Below are positions 43,528 through 54,058 of a DNA stretch of 64,000 nt, piece after piece. Both the position numbers and the translations under genes were made by a program. How positions within the stretch are numbered: the first letter of the stretch is position 1; every line of letters begins with the position of its first letter. A model generated the notes under the pieces. That model was not told where the DNA came from. It searched no databases and was given only the letters and a program-made list of their open reading frames with translations. Source of the stretch: Corallium rubrum (taxonomy: Eukaryota > Cnidaria > Anthozoa > Scleralcyonacea > Coralliidae); contig OZ036010.1 of NCBI GenBank assembly GCA_964035015.1, positions 6,509,467-6,573,466 of the forward strand, given 5' to 3'.

Positions 43528-44793
43528 AAGTTTTAATTAATTTTAATAATTAATGTTACCTGTGTGTTATATATTATATTTAATATGTTATGTTCCGCAG
43601 TTACGGTATGTTAAGTTGTATAATTCTATATTATGTTAGGTTGTATGTATTTAGGGGTGTAACAACTATAATTTAATAATGTAAACAATTGTTTATAACT
43701 TTTGGTGGCTTGGGTCAAGCGATACCTAACTCTTCATTTAGTTGGATTAGATATCCCCCAATGAGCTACGGTAATGTGTGTGATACTTGATATATGGATA
43801 TTTCTGACTGCCTCAGCCAAGAGTCCCAATACGTTAAACTATCTACCTTGGGTTTGATTCCTATAGTGCAGCTTTTCTTAATACATTTATTCTTTTTTTT
43901 TTTTCATGCACAGTGAATGAATGAAATCAATGAATTCTGTTGAACAAGATGTGTACTATATATAGTATCACATTGTTCAAAAATAACATCTTGTTCAACT
44001 GAATTTGTTTTTAAAAAAAGGGTAAAGAAAAGTACGAAGGGGTAAATTCAATACAATATTGACAAGAAGCCATGCACAAATTGTATGTACCTTATATGTC
44101 CTTCCTAGCTCTTTTTCTGAGGACGAGCTCGGAAGTCGCACTTATGTGCAAAACGTTTGACAGCAGTGTTGTAAACATGAGTATGAGGTTGCATTTGGCT
44201 GGAGAGGAAGGTCTACTGATTTTGAGAGTATTAGTTTGGGAGTACAGACTATTTGGGAGTTACCAAAACCAATGATCTGTGGCATGGGTGTATGAAAAAA
44301 ACATTCATGATATACCACCCAAAATATTAACAAATCCCCATCTGCATTCCTTAAAGCCTTTGAAATTGACATGGTGAGATCAGTGAAATATAATTGGTCC
44401 ATTTGCCACTTTTGAATTCTCCAGCCAAAAAGTTTTAGGAATGCACGACAGATTCATCAATGTTTTGGGCAGAAATCATGACATATTTTTTTCACCCAAA
44501 TATGTCAGTCATATCGTCACTGCAGAGTTTTGGTAAATTTGACATTTGTATATACAGTACATTGTATTTGAAATTAAGGCATTGATTGAAATTGATTCCA
44601 AGCATATCTGAATTGTCACACCCCTATTATAACATCAGTTATGCATTGCGATTTAATTTTATTTAACCTTTTAACACTTAATGTCTGACATATTGGATAA
44701 TGAAAGAAATAAAGCAAAAACAATGGGAGAACAAAATAAATATATTTTAGTGTAAAAGGGTTTAATTGCCTGTGTTGCTTAATAATGTCTTAC
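43528..44793. other. Intron between Cys-rich exon and EGF12, nothing firm
   Basis: No clear exon. 43930-44000 contains ATTGAATTCTGTTGAACAAG and its approximate inverse, a small hairpin. A weak minus-strand frame at 44142-44402 has scattered Cys but no family pattern. Confidence 0.4.
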
Positions 44794-44904
44794 TTTGACA
44801 GTTATTTCCCATCCACTGCGAGGGACAGTGACAAATATAATCACTATTTCGTGAAATACATATTCCCTCATGATCACATGGGTTAGGATGACATCTATCC
44901 TCAT
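44794..44904 (-). CDS. EGF-like domain 12 exon
   Basis: Acceptor TTAAAACAG before 44904, donor CAAA|GTAAGA at 44794. 111 bp, phase 1-1. DEDRCHPNPC, then DHEGIC, an x8 spacer, CHC and eight residues to the last Cys. All six Cys are present. It lacks the Ser/Thr before C3 (IC), so the O-fucose consensus is missing. This is the last EGF seen; the Cys-rich exon at 41266 is in phase with it. Confidence 0.85.
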
Positions 44905-45016
44905 CTGTTTTAATTGGTTAGAATTAAGATTAGTTTTAAGATTAGTACTAGGAACATTATCTAGTGAGGTAATTGATCAACCCCTTGTTTTATCTTTTGT
45001 TTTATCATTATTATTC

Positions 45017-46110
45017 GGTATGATTAATATGATTATGATTATTATTATGATTATGACTATGATTATGATTGATTATGATTATGATTATTATTATTATTAT
45101 TATGACTATGATTATGATTGATTATGATTATGATTGATTGATTATGATGATTATTATTATGATTATGACTATATTATGATTGATTAGGACTGATTAGGAT
45201 GATTATTATGATTATGACTATGATTATGATTGATTATGATTATGATTGATTATGATTATGATTATTATTATGATTATGACTATGATTATGATTGATTATG
45301 ATTATGATTATGATTGATTATGATTATGATTGATTATGAGTATTATTGATTATGCACATGATTATAATAATGATTATTGTTATTATGATGATTATGATTG
45401 ATTATTCTTATATTTGATTATGACTGATTATGAATATGATTATGATCAAATATCAATTATGATTGATTATCATCATTATGACTGATTATGATTAATTATG
45501 ATTAGCACTGATTATGATTGATTATGATTATGATTGATTATGATAATGATTGATTATGATTATGAATATGATTATAATAATTATTATTATGATTATTATG
45601 ATTGATTGTGATTGTGATTGATTATTATTATTATTATTATGATCGAATATTATTGATTATGATTGATGATTATTATGTTTGATTATGATTGATTATGACT
45701 GATTATTATTATGTTTGATTATGAATATGATTATGATCAAATATTGATTATCATTATCATGACTGATTATGATTAATTGGGATTATCACTGATTATGATT
45801 GATTATGATTATGATTGACTATGATTACAATTGCTTATGATTATGATTGATTATGATTATAATTATAATGATTATTATGATTATGATTGATTATGATTAT
45901 AATTTATTATGATCGAATATTATTTGTTATGATTGATTATTATCTTTGATTATGATTGATTGTGATTAATTATGATTATCATTATGATTGATTGTGATTA
46001 ATTATGATTATCATTAATGATACGATTGATCATGAATATTAATATGATTATAATTGATTGTAATGGATTATTATTGACTATGGTTAAACTGATTATTATT
46101 AAGTAGGTAT
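45017..46110. repeat. Degenerate (GATTAT)n satellite
   Basis: A 1.1-kb array of TGATTATGATTA-like words with frequent TGATTGATTATG variants. It occupies most of the intron between EGF11 and EGF12. Confidence 0.92.
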
Positions 46111-46202
46111 GTAATACTAGCTTGGCTGGAAACAGGCAGCATTGGGGGAAGTATCATTTATTATTCATGTACGTCTTGTGATGATAATTATCCTCACAAT
46201 AC

Positions 46203-46313
46203 CTTCACAAGTCTGTCCGGACCAACCAGTTGCACAAGTGCATGCATAATCTAGACCTTCAGTTTCACATCTGCCATTGTGACGACAAGGATTTGGATGA
46301 CATTTGTTTTGAG
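46203..46313 (-). CDS. EGF-like domain 11 exon
   Basis: Acceptor TATTTTCCCAG, donor GAAG|GTATTG, 111 bp, phase 1-1. Reads QNKCHPNPCRHNGRC then ETEGLDYACTC and ATGWSGQTC. The usual NGG is replaced by HNGR, and no O-fucose consensus is present. Trp in the last loop parallels EGF12, suggesting the two are sister duplicates. Confidence 0.88.
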
Positions 46314-46402
46314 CTGGGAAAATACACATATATAAAAAATATTTGTGAATGAACTAGGTGGCAGTAAGCAGTAAGAGACGTGACTATTTTGCATCATTCT
46401 AA

Positions 46403-46579
46403 AGACCCCAGTTACACGATGCCGGTACAATTTGAAAACGGAACAAAATCATGCCGTTTAGGCCTTGCGTTTACACGATACCGGCACAAAAATAACATGA
46501 AATGTTATATGCTGTATTTGCATACCGGCATGATTTTGTTCCGTTTTCAAATTGTACCGGCATTGTGTAAACGGGGTCT
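46403..46579. mobile_element. MITE, same family as 38619, compact copy
   Basis: The inverted ends (AGACCCC with GGGGTCT; TTTGAAAACGGAACAAAATC with its inverse) span 177 bp without a satellite. It gives the family's likely intact form. Confidence 0.82.
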
Positions 46580-46677
46580 AAGAGAGGTTAATTTGCTCAC
46601 TGGGACCCAAGATAGGTGTCCGTTTAAAAGGGCTGGGACCTCGCCTATATAGGTGTCCTCTTAAGATAGCTGTTCGC

Positions 46678-47170
46678 TTACCGTAATTTCTGTATTAAGC
46701 CCCCCTTCTCTTTTAACCCCACCTCTCTAATAAGCCCCCCCCTTTTGGAAGCAGAAAAAAAAATAAGCCCCCCTTCTCTTTTTAGTTCTCCCCCCCCCCC
46801 CCCCCCCCAGTTCGAAGAACAGGTCCCTTATCTCACTCTGGATGAGGATGACGACATTCTGGATGGGGATGACGACATTCTGGACATTCTTGAATAATAA
46901 ACACGTATTTTATAACGATAATAAAACGTTATATACAAACACATAAAAAACGCAAGAAAAAACTGTTATGTTAACTTAACCTAAATGTATGTTTACTATT
47001 TTACTGCACCTTGATTAAAATTCTAAAATTCTATGTCTGCATTTATGGTAGGTAAAAAAGAATCGAACACGCAAACAGACTTGTTGTAGCCCCCCTCTCT
47101 ATTAAGCCCCCCTCAATGATGTTTGAAAAAAAATAAGCCCCCCGGGGGCTTAATACAGAAATTACGGTAA
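46678..47170. mobile_element. MITE, TTACCGTAATTTCTGTATTA ends
   Basis: 27-bp inverted ends (…TATTAAGCCCCC). C-rich blocks lie inside both ends, with a 20-base C run at about 46790-46809. Confidence 0.78.
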
Positions 47171-47174
47171 CACG

Positions 47175-47499
47175 TTGAAGCCTGACGACGAGTCTTTGGT
47201 ATGTTATTCTGGCTAACGCCAGACGATTTTATTCAGCACAGGGCGAGGTCCAGGCCTCAAAGTGTTAAAACCTATCTCTTTAACACTTCGACGCCTGACG
47301 ACGAGTCTTTAGTATTTTATTCTGGCTAACACCAAACAATTTTATTCAGCACAGGGAGAGGTCCAGGCCTCAAAGTGTTAAAACCTATCTCTTTAACACT
47401 TTGAAGCCTGAAGACGAGTCTTTAGTATTTTATTCTGGCTAACGCCAGACGATTTTATTCAGCACAGGGAGAGGTCCAGGCCTCAAAGTGTTAAAAAAG
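47175..47499. repeat. Three tandem ~112-bp units (GACGAGTCTTTAGTATT family)
   Basis: Units start at about 47175, 47287 and 47400, each with GACGAGTCTTTAGTATTTTA, GCTAACGCCAGACGATTTTA and GGCCTCAAAGTGTTAA. The same family as the copies at 15189 and 15395. Confidence 0.85.
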
Positions 47500-47831
47500 G
47501 TGTCCGTCAATAGGGGTTGGACTGTATTTAGCTCTTTATATTCAACATGCTTGTTTGATTAATTGTAGTAAATAAAATTATCAGTTCAGTTGTAATTATC
47601 AGTTCGTACTGTAAGTACTAACGAAGAATCAGAGAATGACTATTTCTCGCAAGCTTGTGGGTTTGATTCACACTGGAGTACCTATAATATTCTTTTTTAG
47701 TTCGCTTGACTCACAAACTGAAACCTTAAAGATATGGTGTCACGTTTCTGAAGATGGCCCGCCCATTAGACCGAAATGAACTGTCACTTGAAAGCTTTTG
47801 CTCCAGTCTCTCCCCTGTAGGCTACAATCTT

Positions 47832-48262
47832 GGCCCCAATTCAATGTTGTCATTTGAAAGCTTGCGCAAAGACTCACGGTGGGACGCAAGAATGTGACAA
47901 CATTGATTTGGGGGGCGGGGGTGTTACAACAGTTTTGTCCAAGATTGATCTTGGACAAAAGTAGTTGTAACACTCAGCCTCCTTCCCCCCAATTCAATGT
48001 TGTCATTTGAAAGCTTGCGCAAAGACTCACGGTGGGACGCAAGAATGTGACAACATTTATTTGGGAGGCGGGGGTGTTACAACAGTTTTGTCCAAGATTG
48101 ATCTTGGACAAAAGTAGTTGTAACACTCAGCCTCCTTCCCCCCAATTCAATGTTGTCATTTGAAAGCTTGCGCAAAGACTCACGGTGGGACGCAAGAATG
48201 TGACAACATTTATTTGGGAGGCGGGGGTGTTACAACAGTTTTGTCCAAGATTGTAGTTTCCA
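47832..48262. repeat. Tandem ~155-bp repeat, about 2.8 copies
   Basis: Copies start near 47833, 47988 and 48143 with CCCAATTCAATGTTGTCATT. Each contains the hairpin TTTTGTCCAAGATTGATCTT-GGACAAAA. The last copy is truncated by the MITE at 48254. Confidence 0.88.
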
Positions 48263-48406
48263 CCCAGGACAATTTTCCTCAGGCCAGGAACGGACAGGGA
48301 AGTTTTCTTTGTCTTGTGAGCTCTCGGTCGGAACTAATAACTTTAACACAAAGGAAATTTTCCTGTCCGTTCCTATCCTGCGGAAGATTTTCCTGAGTGG
48401 AAACTA
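48254..48406. mobile_element. Small MITE (TAGTTTCCAC ends)
   Basis: TAGTTTCCACCCAGGACAAT and its inverse at 48387-48406 enclose arms with GGAACGGACAGG. Confidence 0.72.
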
Positions 48407-48472
48407 GCCTTATTAGTACACTCCCCAATATCAACATGAATCGTGTGTTGACCTCTGGGGACAAGAGGAAAA

Positions 48473-48871
48473 GTTAGGCTCTGTTTACATGAAGTAGTTG
48501 AGTGTTCAAGTCATTGTGTTTACATGAAGAAGATTGAAAGTTTTCGATCTGATCGAAACGAATGGCTGAAGTCAATCCACTTAGTGGAGTGGATTGACTT
48601 GAGATTCAAGCAAGGATCGACTTGAATGTCTCCAATCTGATTCATCTAAGCACGGTTTGACTTGAAAATGACTTGATACGCATGAGTGAAGTTGGTGCGT
48701 GTCGTGCTAAATGACAGACATTGAGGGAAGCACAGAAAATAGTGTTCCAAAACCGAAAACAATGTTCCAAGCAGATCGGATTCTCCATGTAAACATGTGC
48801 CCGGATTGACTTCACTCGCGTTTTTCGATCCGATTGGACGGTCAATCCGCTTCATGTATACAAGGCCTTAA
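48473..48871. mobile_element. Degenerate foldback (CTGTTTACATGAAG ends)
   Basis: TTTACATGAAG near 48487 is the inverse of CTTCATGTATACA near 48850, with further inverted words inside (AGTCAATCC). Boundaries are approximate. Confidence 0.5.
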
Positions 48872-48881
48872 GGACAAATAC

Positions 48882-48992
48882 CTTGACAGGTTTTTCCGCG
48901 GTATCCGGCAGGACAAGTGCACGTGAATTCCATATCATTTTCAAAACATGTTCCTCCATTTGTACATGGGTTTGGACGGCATTTGGATCGAA
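48882..48992 (-). CDS. EGF-like domain 10 exon
   Basis: Acceptor TCTTCCATAG, donor CAAG|GTATTT, 111 bp, phase 1-1. RSKCRPNPCTNGGTC, FENDMEFTCTC, PAGYRGKTC. It has the O-fucose consensus (C-x4-T-C at TNGGTC). Gln replaces the usual Glu after the last Cys. Confidence 0.9.
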
Positions 48993-49073
48993 CTATGGAA
49001 GAAAAAATAATCCGACTCAACAGTTTAATGGCAGAATCAACCTAATGTACTCCGTTACTCTATTTCTCGCTAA

Positions 49074-49240
49074 AATAGACCTTTCCACATGAAGTGAATG
49101 GATCACGTGATCTTTCTAATTCACAAATTTGATTGGCTAATGTCCAATGGTTGTCCGAAGTTTTGGATGTCTGAAGTTTTGCGAGAGCCAATCAAATCTC
49201 TCAACGCGTTATCCACGCACTTTGTGCGGAAAAGTCTATT
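49074..49240. mobile_element. MITE (AATAGAC ends), partner of 57956
   Basis: TAGACCTTTCCACATGAAGT at the left and AAAAGTCTATT at the right, with ATTTGATTGGCTAATGTCC inside. The copy at 57956-58124 is an inverted relative. Confidence 0.7.
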
Positions 49241-49345
49241 GTCTTATGTTGAAATTCTGAGCTGTTTACTTCAAAATTAAAACTGTACATTGATTCGTTT
49301 GTGAAATACAAGTCATCAAACAATTATGGAGGATTTCTAAACCTG

Positions 49346-49542
49346 TAAGCCTGGTTCTCATATGTCGCCGATGGTCACCGATCGTCGGCGATTTGTGATT
49401 TAGATCCATGTTAAAACGGGAAGTGCAGCAGCATGTTAAGTAATAAAGAACAATGCAGAAAAGCAGTGCTTTTATTCTTTTACTTAACATGCATCTAAAT
49501 CATGGGTCGGCGACGATCGGCGAGATATGAGAACCAGGCTTA
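49346..49542. mobile_element. MITE (TAAGCCTGGTTCTCATATG ends)
   Basis: The inverted arms contain GTCGCCGAT and ATCATGGGTCGGCGACGATC words, and the whole 197-bp unit folds on itself. Confidence 0.8.
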
Positions 49543-49989
49543 AAGACCAAGTTTTTACACAAATTGACCGAAACTTGATTGCTGCTGGGCCAACAGAAAT
49601 CAAGATCGCTTTAGTTTTGACCATCATTACTTCTGTGCTGGTTTCTTTACAGGTGTATTTGTTTTATGTTTTGACGCACGTGCATAAAATTTATTATATG
49701 GCTGGGTTTGATTTCCAGTCCGTACGCAAAACGACGCACGCTGATTGGTTCCTGAGAGGTCGGGATTTTAATTAGGCACGCTTTTTTCTCGGCCCTGTAA
49801 GTTTTGGCGGGAAAATGTCTTTGATTTGAATACAAATGAAAGAGAACTGGGTATCTTTATTCAAATATTCTGAACAGTAAAATGTGTTGGAACATTACTG
49901 CTGGTTTTCTTTAAAGCTGTTTATCTATCCGAACTTGTGTAAACAAGAAGGGCCTCGCACTCGGTTAATAAGTCCTTAATATCACAAAC
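49543..49989. other. Intron DNA, nothing recognised
   Basis: No exon is seen between the MITE and EGF9. Confidence 0.4.
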
Positions 49990-50100
49990 CTTCACACGTA
50001 GGTCCGCTGAACCCTGCCATACATGTACAGCTATCGCCGGAGCTACTCGGAACACAAGATCCTCCATTTCGACAAATGGTTGAACGACAATGTTCTTCTT
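49990..50100 (-). CDS. EGF-like domain 9 exon
   Basis: Acceptor GTATTGTAG, donor GAAG|GTTTGT, 111 bp, phase 1-1. EEEHCRSTICRNGGSC, VPSSSGDSCTC, MAGFSGPTC. The NP before C2 seen in most repeats is replaced by STI, and the mid-loop is Ser-rich. It carries the O-fucose consensus (RNGGSC). Confidence 0.88.
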
Positions 50101-50212
50101 CTACAATACACAAGAAAACAAACTTACGACTTACAAGCCGGTTGTAAACAGGAAATGATTGGCGTTATAACGTACATTTATACGCTACAACATCGATAAC
50201 AAATTAAACAGA

Positions 50213-50562
50213 CAACAACAACAGCACTACCACCAACAACTGCAACAATGGTAACTACAACAACAACAGTAAGCAGCGCCAGAAACAACAACAGAAGCAG
50301 CAGCAACAACAACAACAACAACAACAGCAACACCAGCAGCAGCAACAACAACAACACCAAAACCACCACCAACAACACCACCAACAACACCATAACCAAC
50401 AACACCATAACCAACAACACCACCACCAACACCACCACCACCACCACAACCAACAACAACACCATCAACAACACCACTAACACCAACACCAACACTACCA
50501 TCAACACCGATACCACCATCAACACAGACAACACCACCAACATTACTACAACAATATTTTTA
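50213..50562. repeat. (AAC)/(CACCAA)n trinucleotide-type satellite
   Basis: ACAACA, CAGCAA and CACCAA repeats fill nearly the whole intron between EGF8 and EGF9. They give Asn/Thr and Val/Leu artefact frames. Confidence 0.93.
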
Positions 50563-50567
50563 CGCAC

Positions 50568-50684
50568 CTTCACAATGCGTTCCCTTGTAACCTGATGGAC
50601 AAACACATCTTGCTTGAAGTCCCATGGACGATGTACACGATCCTCCATTGAGACAAGGATTGTTGTCGCAAGCATTGATATGTT
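50568..50684 (-). CDS. EGF-like domain 8 exon
   Basis: Acceptor TATCTTTTCAG, donor GAAG|GTGCGT six bases from the satellite. 117 bp, phase 1-1. EHINACDNNPCLNGGSC, TSSMGLQARCVC, PSGYKGTHC. It carries the O-fucose consensus (LNGGSC). The middle loop is one residue longer than in most copies. Confidence 0.9.
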
Positions 50685-50810
50685 CTGAAAAGATAATTGA
50701 GTTAGCAGACGTTGCACCTAAAGAACGATCTTCCGAAATGCATAGTGCTTTTTTCTAATATTTATTTACTAAATGCCAGCTGTTTTTTATTATCAAAATT
50801 CACATTTTCT

Positions 50811-51005
50811 TTACAGTCATTTGCAACTCACTTTTCACCCAAGTCTTCGGAAGTTCATTCCGAAGTTCGCAAGTTCGTTGGGATGTTCGTAGTTAGCTAG
50901 GAAGCAACCAACCAATCAAATGCGTAGTTGAATACGAACTTGCGAACTTCCCAACGAACTTCCGAAGATTTGGGTGGATAAAAAGTGAGTTGGAAATGAC
51001 TGTAA
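50811..51005. mobile_element. MITE (TTACAGTCATTTGCAACTC ends)
   Basis: Nearly complete palindrome with GAAGTTCGCAAGTTCG blocks in both arms. TTA/TAA flanks are compatible with Harbinger-type insertion but are not proof. Confidence 0.78.
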
Positions 51006-51010
51006 TAACA

Positions 51011-51312
51011 ACCCTGCGAGTCAAAGCCCCTTTCCGACCTACGCGGGCTTTGGGGGAAAGTGGGCTCTGCCAACAAACTCGATATTTCTTTTTGAGCATG
51101 CGTGAACGGTTGCCAAGATACTATTTTGGGCCCAGGCTCTAACGCGTCAATTCCTATTTTCCTGCTTACGCGTGTTCGTAAACTGGAACTTGTTTGACCA
51201 GTTTAAAACCTGACTGCTCGTCCCAAACGTAGGGCGAAGATCGAGTTTGTTGGCAGAGCCCACTTTCCCTCGAAGCTTGCGTAGGTTGGAAAGGGGCTCT
51301 GACTCGCAGGGT
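51011..51312. mobile_element. MITE (ACCCTGCGAGTCAAAGCCCC ends)
   Basis: The inverted arms include GTGGGCTCTGCCAACAAACT and inverse. It adjoins the previous MITE within six bases. Confidence 0.82.
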
Positions 51313-51621
51313 AAACAGAGAGAGACCAACATTTTGAATTGCGAACTTGTTTAAGTCAGTTGGTGCTGTATTGATTGTTTTATAGAATTATAATGAAAAC
51401 AAAACGTATATAAACAAAAAGCTTGTCACAACGTGCGTTTCCCCTACTGTGCAGTTAAACGGACACGCCTCTTAAGCGGACACCTATGCGAGGTCTCAAG
51501 GGTGACAAGCATACTAGTACTGTCTAGCCCGAGATACTACAGTAAGACCGGACACTGAAATGTGGCTGGAAAGGGGGGAGGGGGGGGGGGGGTAGATGGG
51601 GGGGGGGAATGTTATACTTGC

Positions 51622-51738
51622 CTTCACAGTTTGTCCCTTTGTAAGGTTTTGGACACTCGCATCTGTAGTCTCCTGTCGTGAAACTTTCATGGCACATTCC
51701 GCCATTCTGACATGGATTCGGTTCACATCTTTTCTCCA
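51622..51738 (-). CDS. EGF-like domain 7 exon with GC splice donor
   Basis: Acceptor AATTACGACAG; the donor reads GAAG|GCAAGTAT, a GC rather than GT donor with otherwise perfect consensus (AG|GCAAGT). 117 bp, phase 1-1. EKRCEPNPCQNGGMC, HESFTTGDYRCEC, PKPYKGTNC. Met precedes C3, so there is no O-fucose site. The Pro-Lys-Pro in the last loop is unusual in this series. Confidence 0.88.
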
Positions 51739-51786
51739 CTGTCGTAATTAAAATGGATTTTATGAATACAAAGATAATAACACGAA

Positions 51787-52293
51787 GGCCCTGTTTACAC
51801 AAGCACCCGGGCACAGAATAAAGACTATACAGAAGGGCCACTTAGCGGTACAACGTGTCCTCGTATTTTTATGCAAAATATGCAGTTTACTGGCTAGGAC
51901 AGCCAGTTCAGCGTGCTTATTGGCCAGAACATACAGTTTACTGGCTGAGCAACATGCGTAATGCGACATGCGCGGAGACAAAAACTTCAAAGGTTCCGAC
52001 CCGAGTGGCCCTTCTGCTTAGTCTTTATTCTGTGACCCGGGTCAAAGTTAACCCAGGTTTACAAGCAAAATTTCACAGGTAGGGTCACCCTGTTGCCCAG
52101 GTTACCAAGCACTAATAAGAAGAAGCCTGGAAATGGTAAAAAGTTGTCCCGGGTAGGCGAGTTATCCCTGTCAAACGCGATTACAAGAATAAAACATACT
52201 TAGCACCCGGGTTACCCTAGCGTCCTTGTAAATACGACAAACAAAAAACAAGAAGTGTACGAGAGCTAGGGTAACCCGTGTAAACATGCCCTA
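51787..52293. mobile_element. Foldback region (GGCCCTGTTTACAC ends)
   Basis: GAATAAAGACTATACAGAAG and GGCCAC words recur inverted at 52005-52035 (CTTCTGCTTAGTCTTTATTC). The far right end CCCGTGTAAACATGCCC is the inverse of the left end. Possibly two nested copies. Confidence 0.6.
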
Positions 52294-52385
52294 AGATATA
52301 TTGCTTCGTTTAGAACTTTTACTCAAGGTTTGCTTAAATCGGGTCGTCGAACGAATGTGGGGTTGGTTGGTGGTTCAGGTTAGGC

Positions 52386-52965
52386 GTGAGCTGAGGCGGC
52401 ATGAAGTGAGGTGAGGTGAGACGAGGCGAGATAAAATGAAGTGAGGTGAGGTGAGGTGAGGCGCGTGAGATGAGATGAGGTGAGGTGAGGTGAGGTGAGG
52501 CGAGGCGAGACGAGGCGAGGCGAGGCGAGGCGCGTGAGATGAGATGAGATGAGATGAGATGGGATGGGATGGGATGGGATGGGATGGGATGGGATTGGAT
52601 GGGATGAGATGAGAAGGGATGGGATGGAATGGGATGGGATGGGATGAGATGGGATGAGATGGGATGAGATGAGATGAGATGAGATAGGATGAGATGAGAT
52701 GAGAAGGGATGGGATGAGATGGGATGGAATGGGATGGGATGGGATGAGATGGGATGAGATGGGATGAGATGAGATGAGATAGGATGAGATGAGATGAGAT
52801 GGGATGGGATGAGATGGGATGAGATGAGATGGGATGGGATGGGATGAGGTGAAATGAGATGAGACGATGGGAAACGAGATGAGATGAGGTGAAGTGAGGT
52901 GAGAGGCGCGTGAGGTGAGGTGAGGTGAGGTGCGGCAGCATGAGGTGAAGTAAAGTGAGATGCTA
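52386..52965. repeat. Pentanucleotide satellite (GATGG/GGTGA)n
   Basis: AGGTGAGGTG, GAGATGGGAT and GATGAGATGA blocks in mosaic. It starts 12 bases from the donor of EGF6 and fills the intron toward EGF7. Confidence 0.94.
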
Positions 52966-52976
52966 GGTTAACTTAC

Positions 52977-53093
52977 TTTCGCACGTCCTTCCCCTGAACC
53001 CTCTTGAACATGCGCACTTGAATGCCATTGGTCCGAGGTTAATACACGAGCCATCATTCAAACATGGTTCCGAGTCACAAGGGTTAATAGCCG
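52977..53093 (-). CDS. EGF-like domain 6 exon
   Basis: Acceptor TTATTTTAG, donor GAAA|GTAAGT, 117 bp, phase 1-1. AINPCDSEPCLNDGSC, INLGPMAFKCAC, SRGFRGRTC. The C1-C2 loop DSEP fits the O-glucose consensus C-x-S-x-P-C, the only copy that does. LNDGSC fits the O-fucose consensus. Confidence 0.88.
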
Positions 53094-53185
53094 CTAAAAT
53101 AATAAAAAATAAATAAATACAGCGAAGTGTTAGTATACACGCTTTTAATAAGCACTGATTACTTCATTGAAATCTGCGTTCTTAC

Positions 53186-53296
53186 TTTCGCAGCTGACTC
53201 CAGTAAATCCTTGAGGACAGAGACATTCAAAAGCACCTTGAGCGTCTGAACAAGTACCACCATTTCGACAAGGATTGGTATGGCATCTACTTTCGA
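53186..53296 (-). CDS. EGF-like domain 5 exon
   Basis: Acceptor TTCTTTACAG, donor GAAA|GTAAGA, 111 bp, phase 1-1. ESRCHTNPCRNGGTC, SDAQGAFECLC, PQGFTGVSC. It has the O-fucose consensus, and CSDAQGAFECLC fits the Asp/Asn beta-hydroxylation pattern (C-x-D-x4-F-x-C-x-C), although the calcium-binding residues before C1 are absent. Confidence 0.9.
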
Positions 53297-53503
53297 CTGT
53301 AAAGAAAAAGACTGCGGTTAGTTCGAACATTTATTATTTGACAGTGACGTCATTATCCCTAATATGGGCAAAAGAACGCAGTTAATACACTACAGTATTG
53401 TATCGTAATAATCCGTATTATAATCACAATACAACACAGCACAGCACAGCACAATAGCTTGTATAGTACGTACAGTTCTATGTTAAAAACCGCCGTTACT
53501 TAC

Positions 53504-53620
53504 GCTCACAATGAATGCCGCTATAGCCTCCTTGACAAAGACAAGACATAAATCCTGGACCCTCTCCTCCCATACATGTCCCTCCATTAAGACAAGGACT
53601 GAGATGACAGTGATCGATTT
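53504..53620 (-). CDS. EGF-like domain 4 exon
   Basis: Acceptor TTACTTTCAG, donor GAGC|GTAAGT, 117 bp, phase 1-1. EIDHCHLSPCLNGGTC, MGGEGPGFMSCLC, QGGYSGIHC. EID before C1 is the nearest any copy comes to a calcium-binding start. The middle loop is Gly-rich and longer by two residues. O-fucose consensus present. Confidence 0.9.
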
Positions 53621-53738
53621 CTGAAAGTAAATCAAACAGCTTGTTTAATTAAAGAAAACAAACTTTAAACAAATATTAAATTTGGAAATTACCAAAATAT
53701 CTCTTGACTCTACTGAGTTAAGAAACACGCGTGCACAG

Positions 53739-54056
53739 TACATTACATTACATTACATTACATTACATTACATTACATTACATTACATTACATTACATTA
53801 CATTACATTACCCTACGCTACGCCACGCCAGGCCACACCACACTATACACTACATATTACACATTACATTACATTACATTACATTACATTACATTACATT
53901 ACATTACATTACATTATATTACGTCGCATTACGTCGCATTACATTACATTGCCTTACATTGCATTACATTGCATTACATTGCATTACATTACATTACATT
54001 ACGCTTTACATTACATATCACATTACATATTACATTACGTCGCATTACATTACATT
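53739..54056. repeat. Pentanucleotide satellite (CATTA)n starting at a splice donor
   Basis: (CATTA)n with CGTCG, CCTAC and ATATCA interruptions. Read on the minus strand it is (GTAAT)n, and the donor of EGF3 is the first GTAATG of the array, so every unit looks like a weak 5' splice site. Confidence 0.95.
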
Positions 54057-54058
54057 AC

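Noticed and set aside
44142-44402. Cys-containing minus-strand frame as a further exon of the EGF gene
   Set aside because: No EGF or other spacing, no good acceptor/donor pair in phase 1.
47832-48262. CRISPR-like array
   Set aside because: Direct tandem units with no spacers, in a eukaryotic intron.
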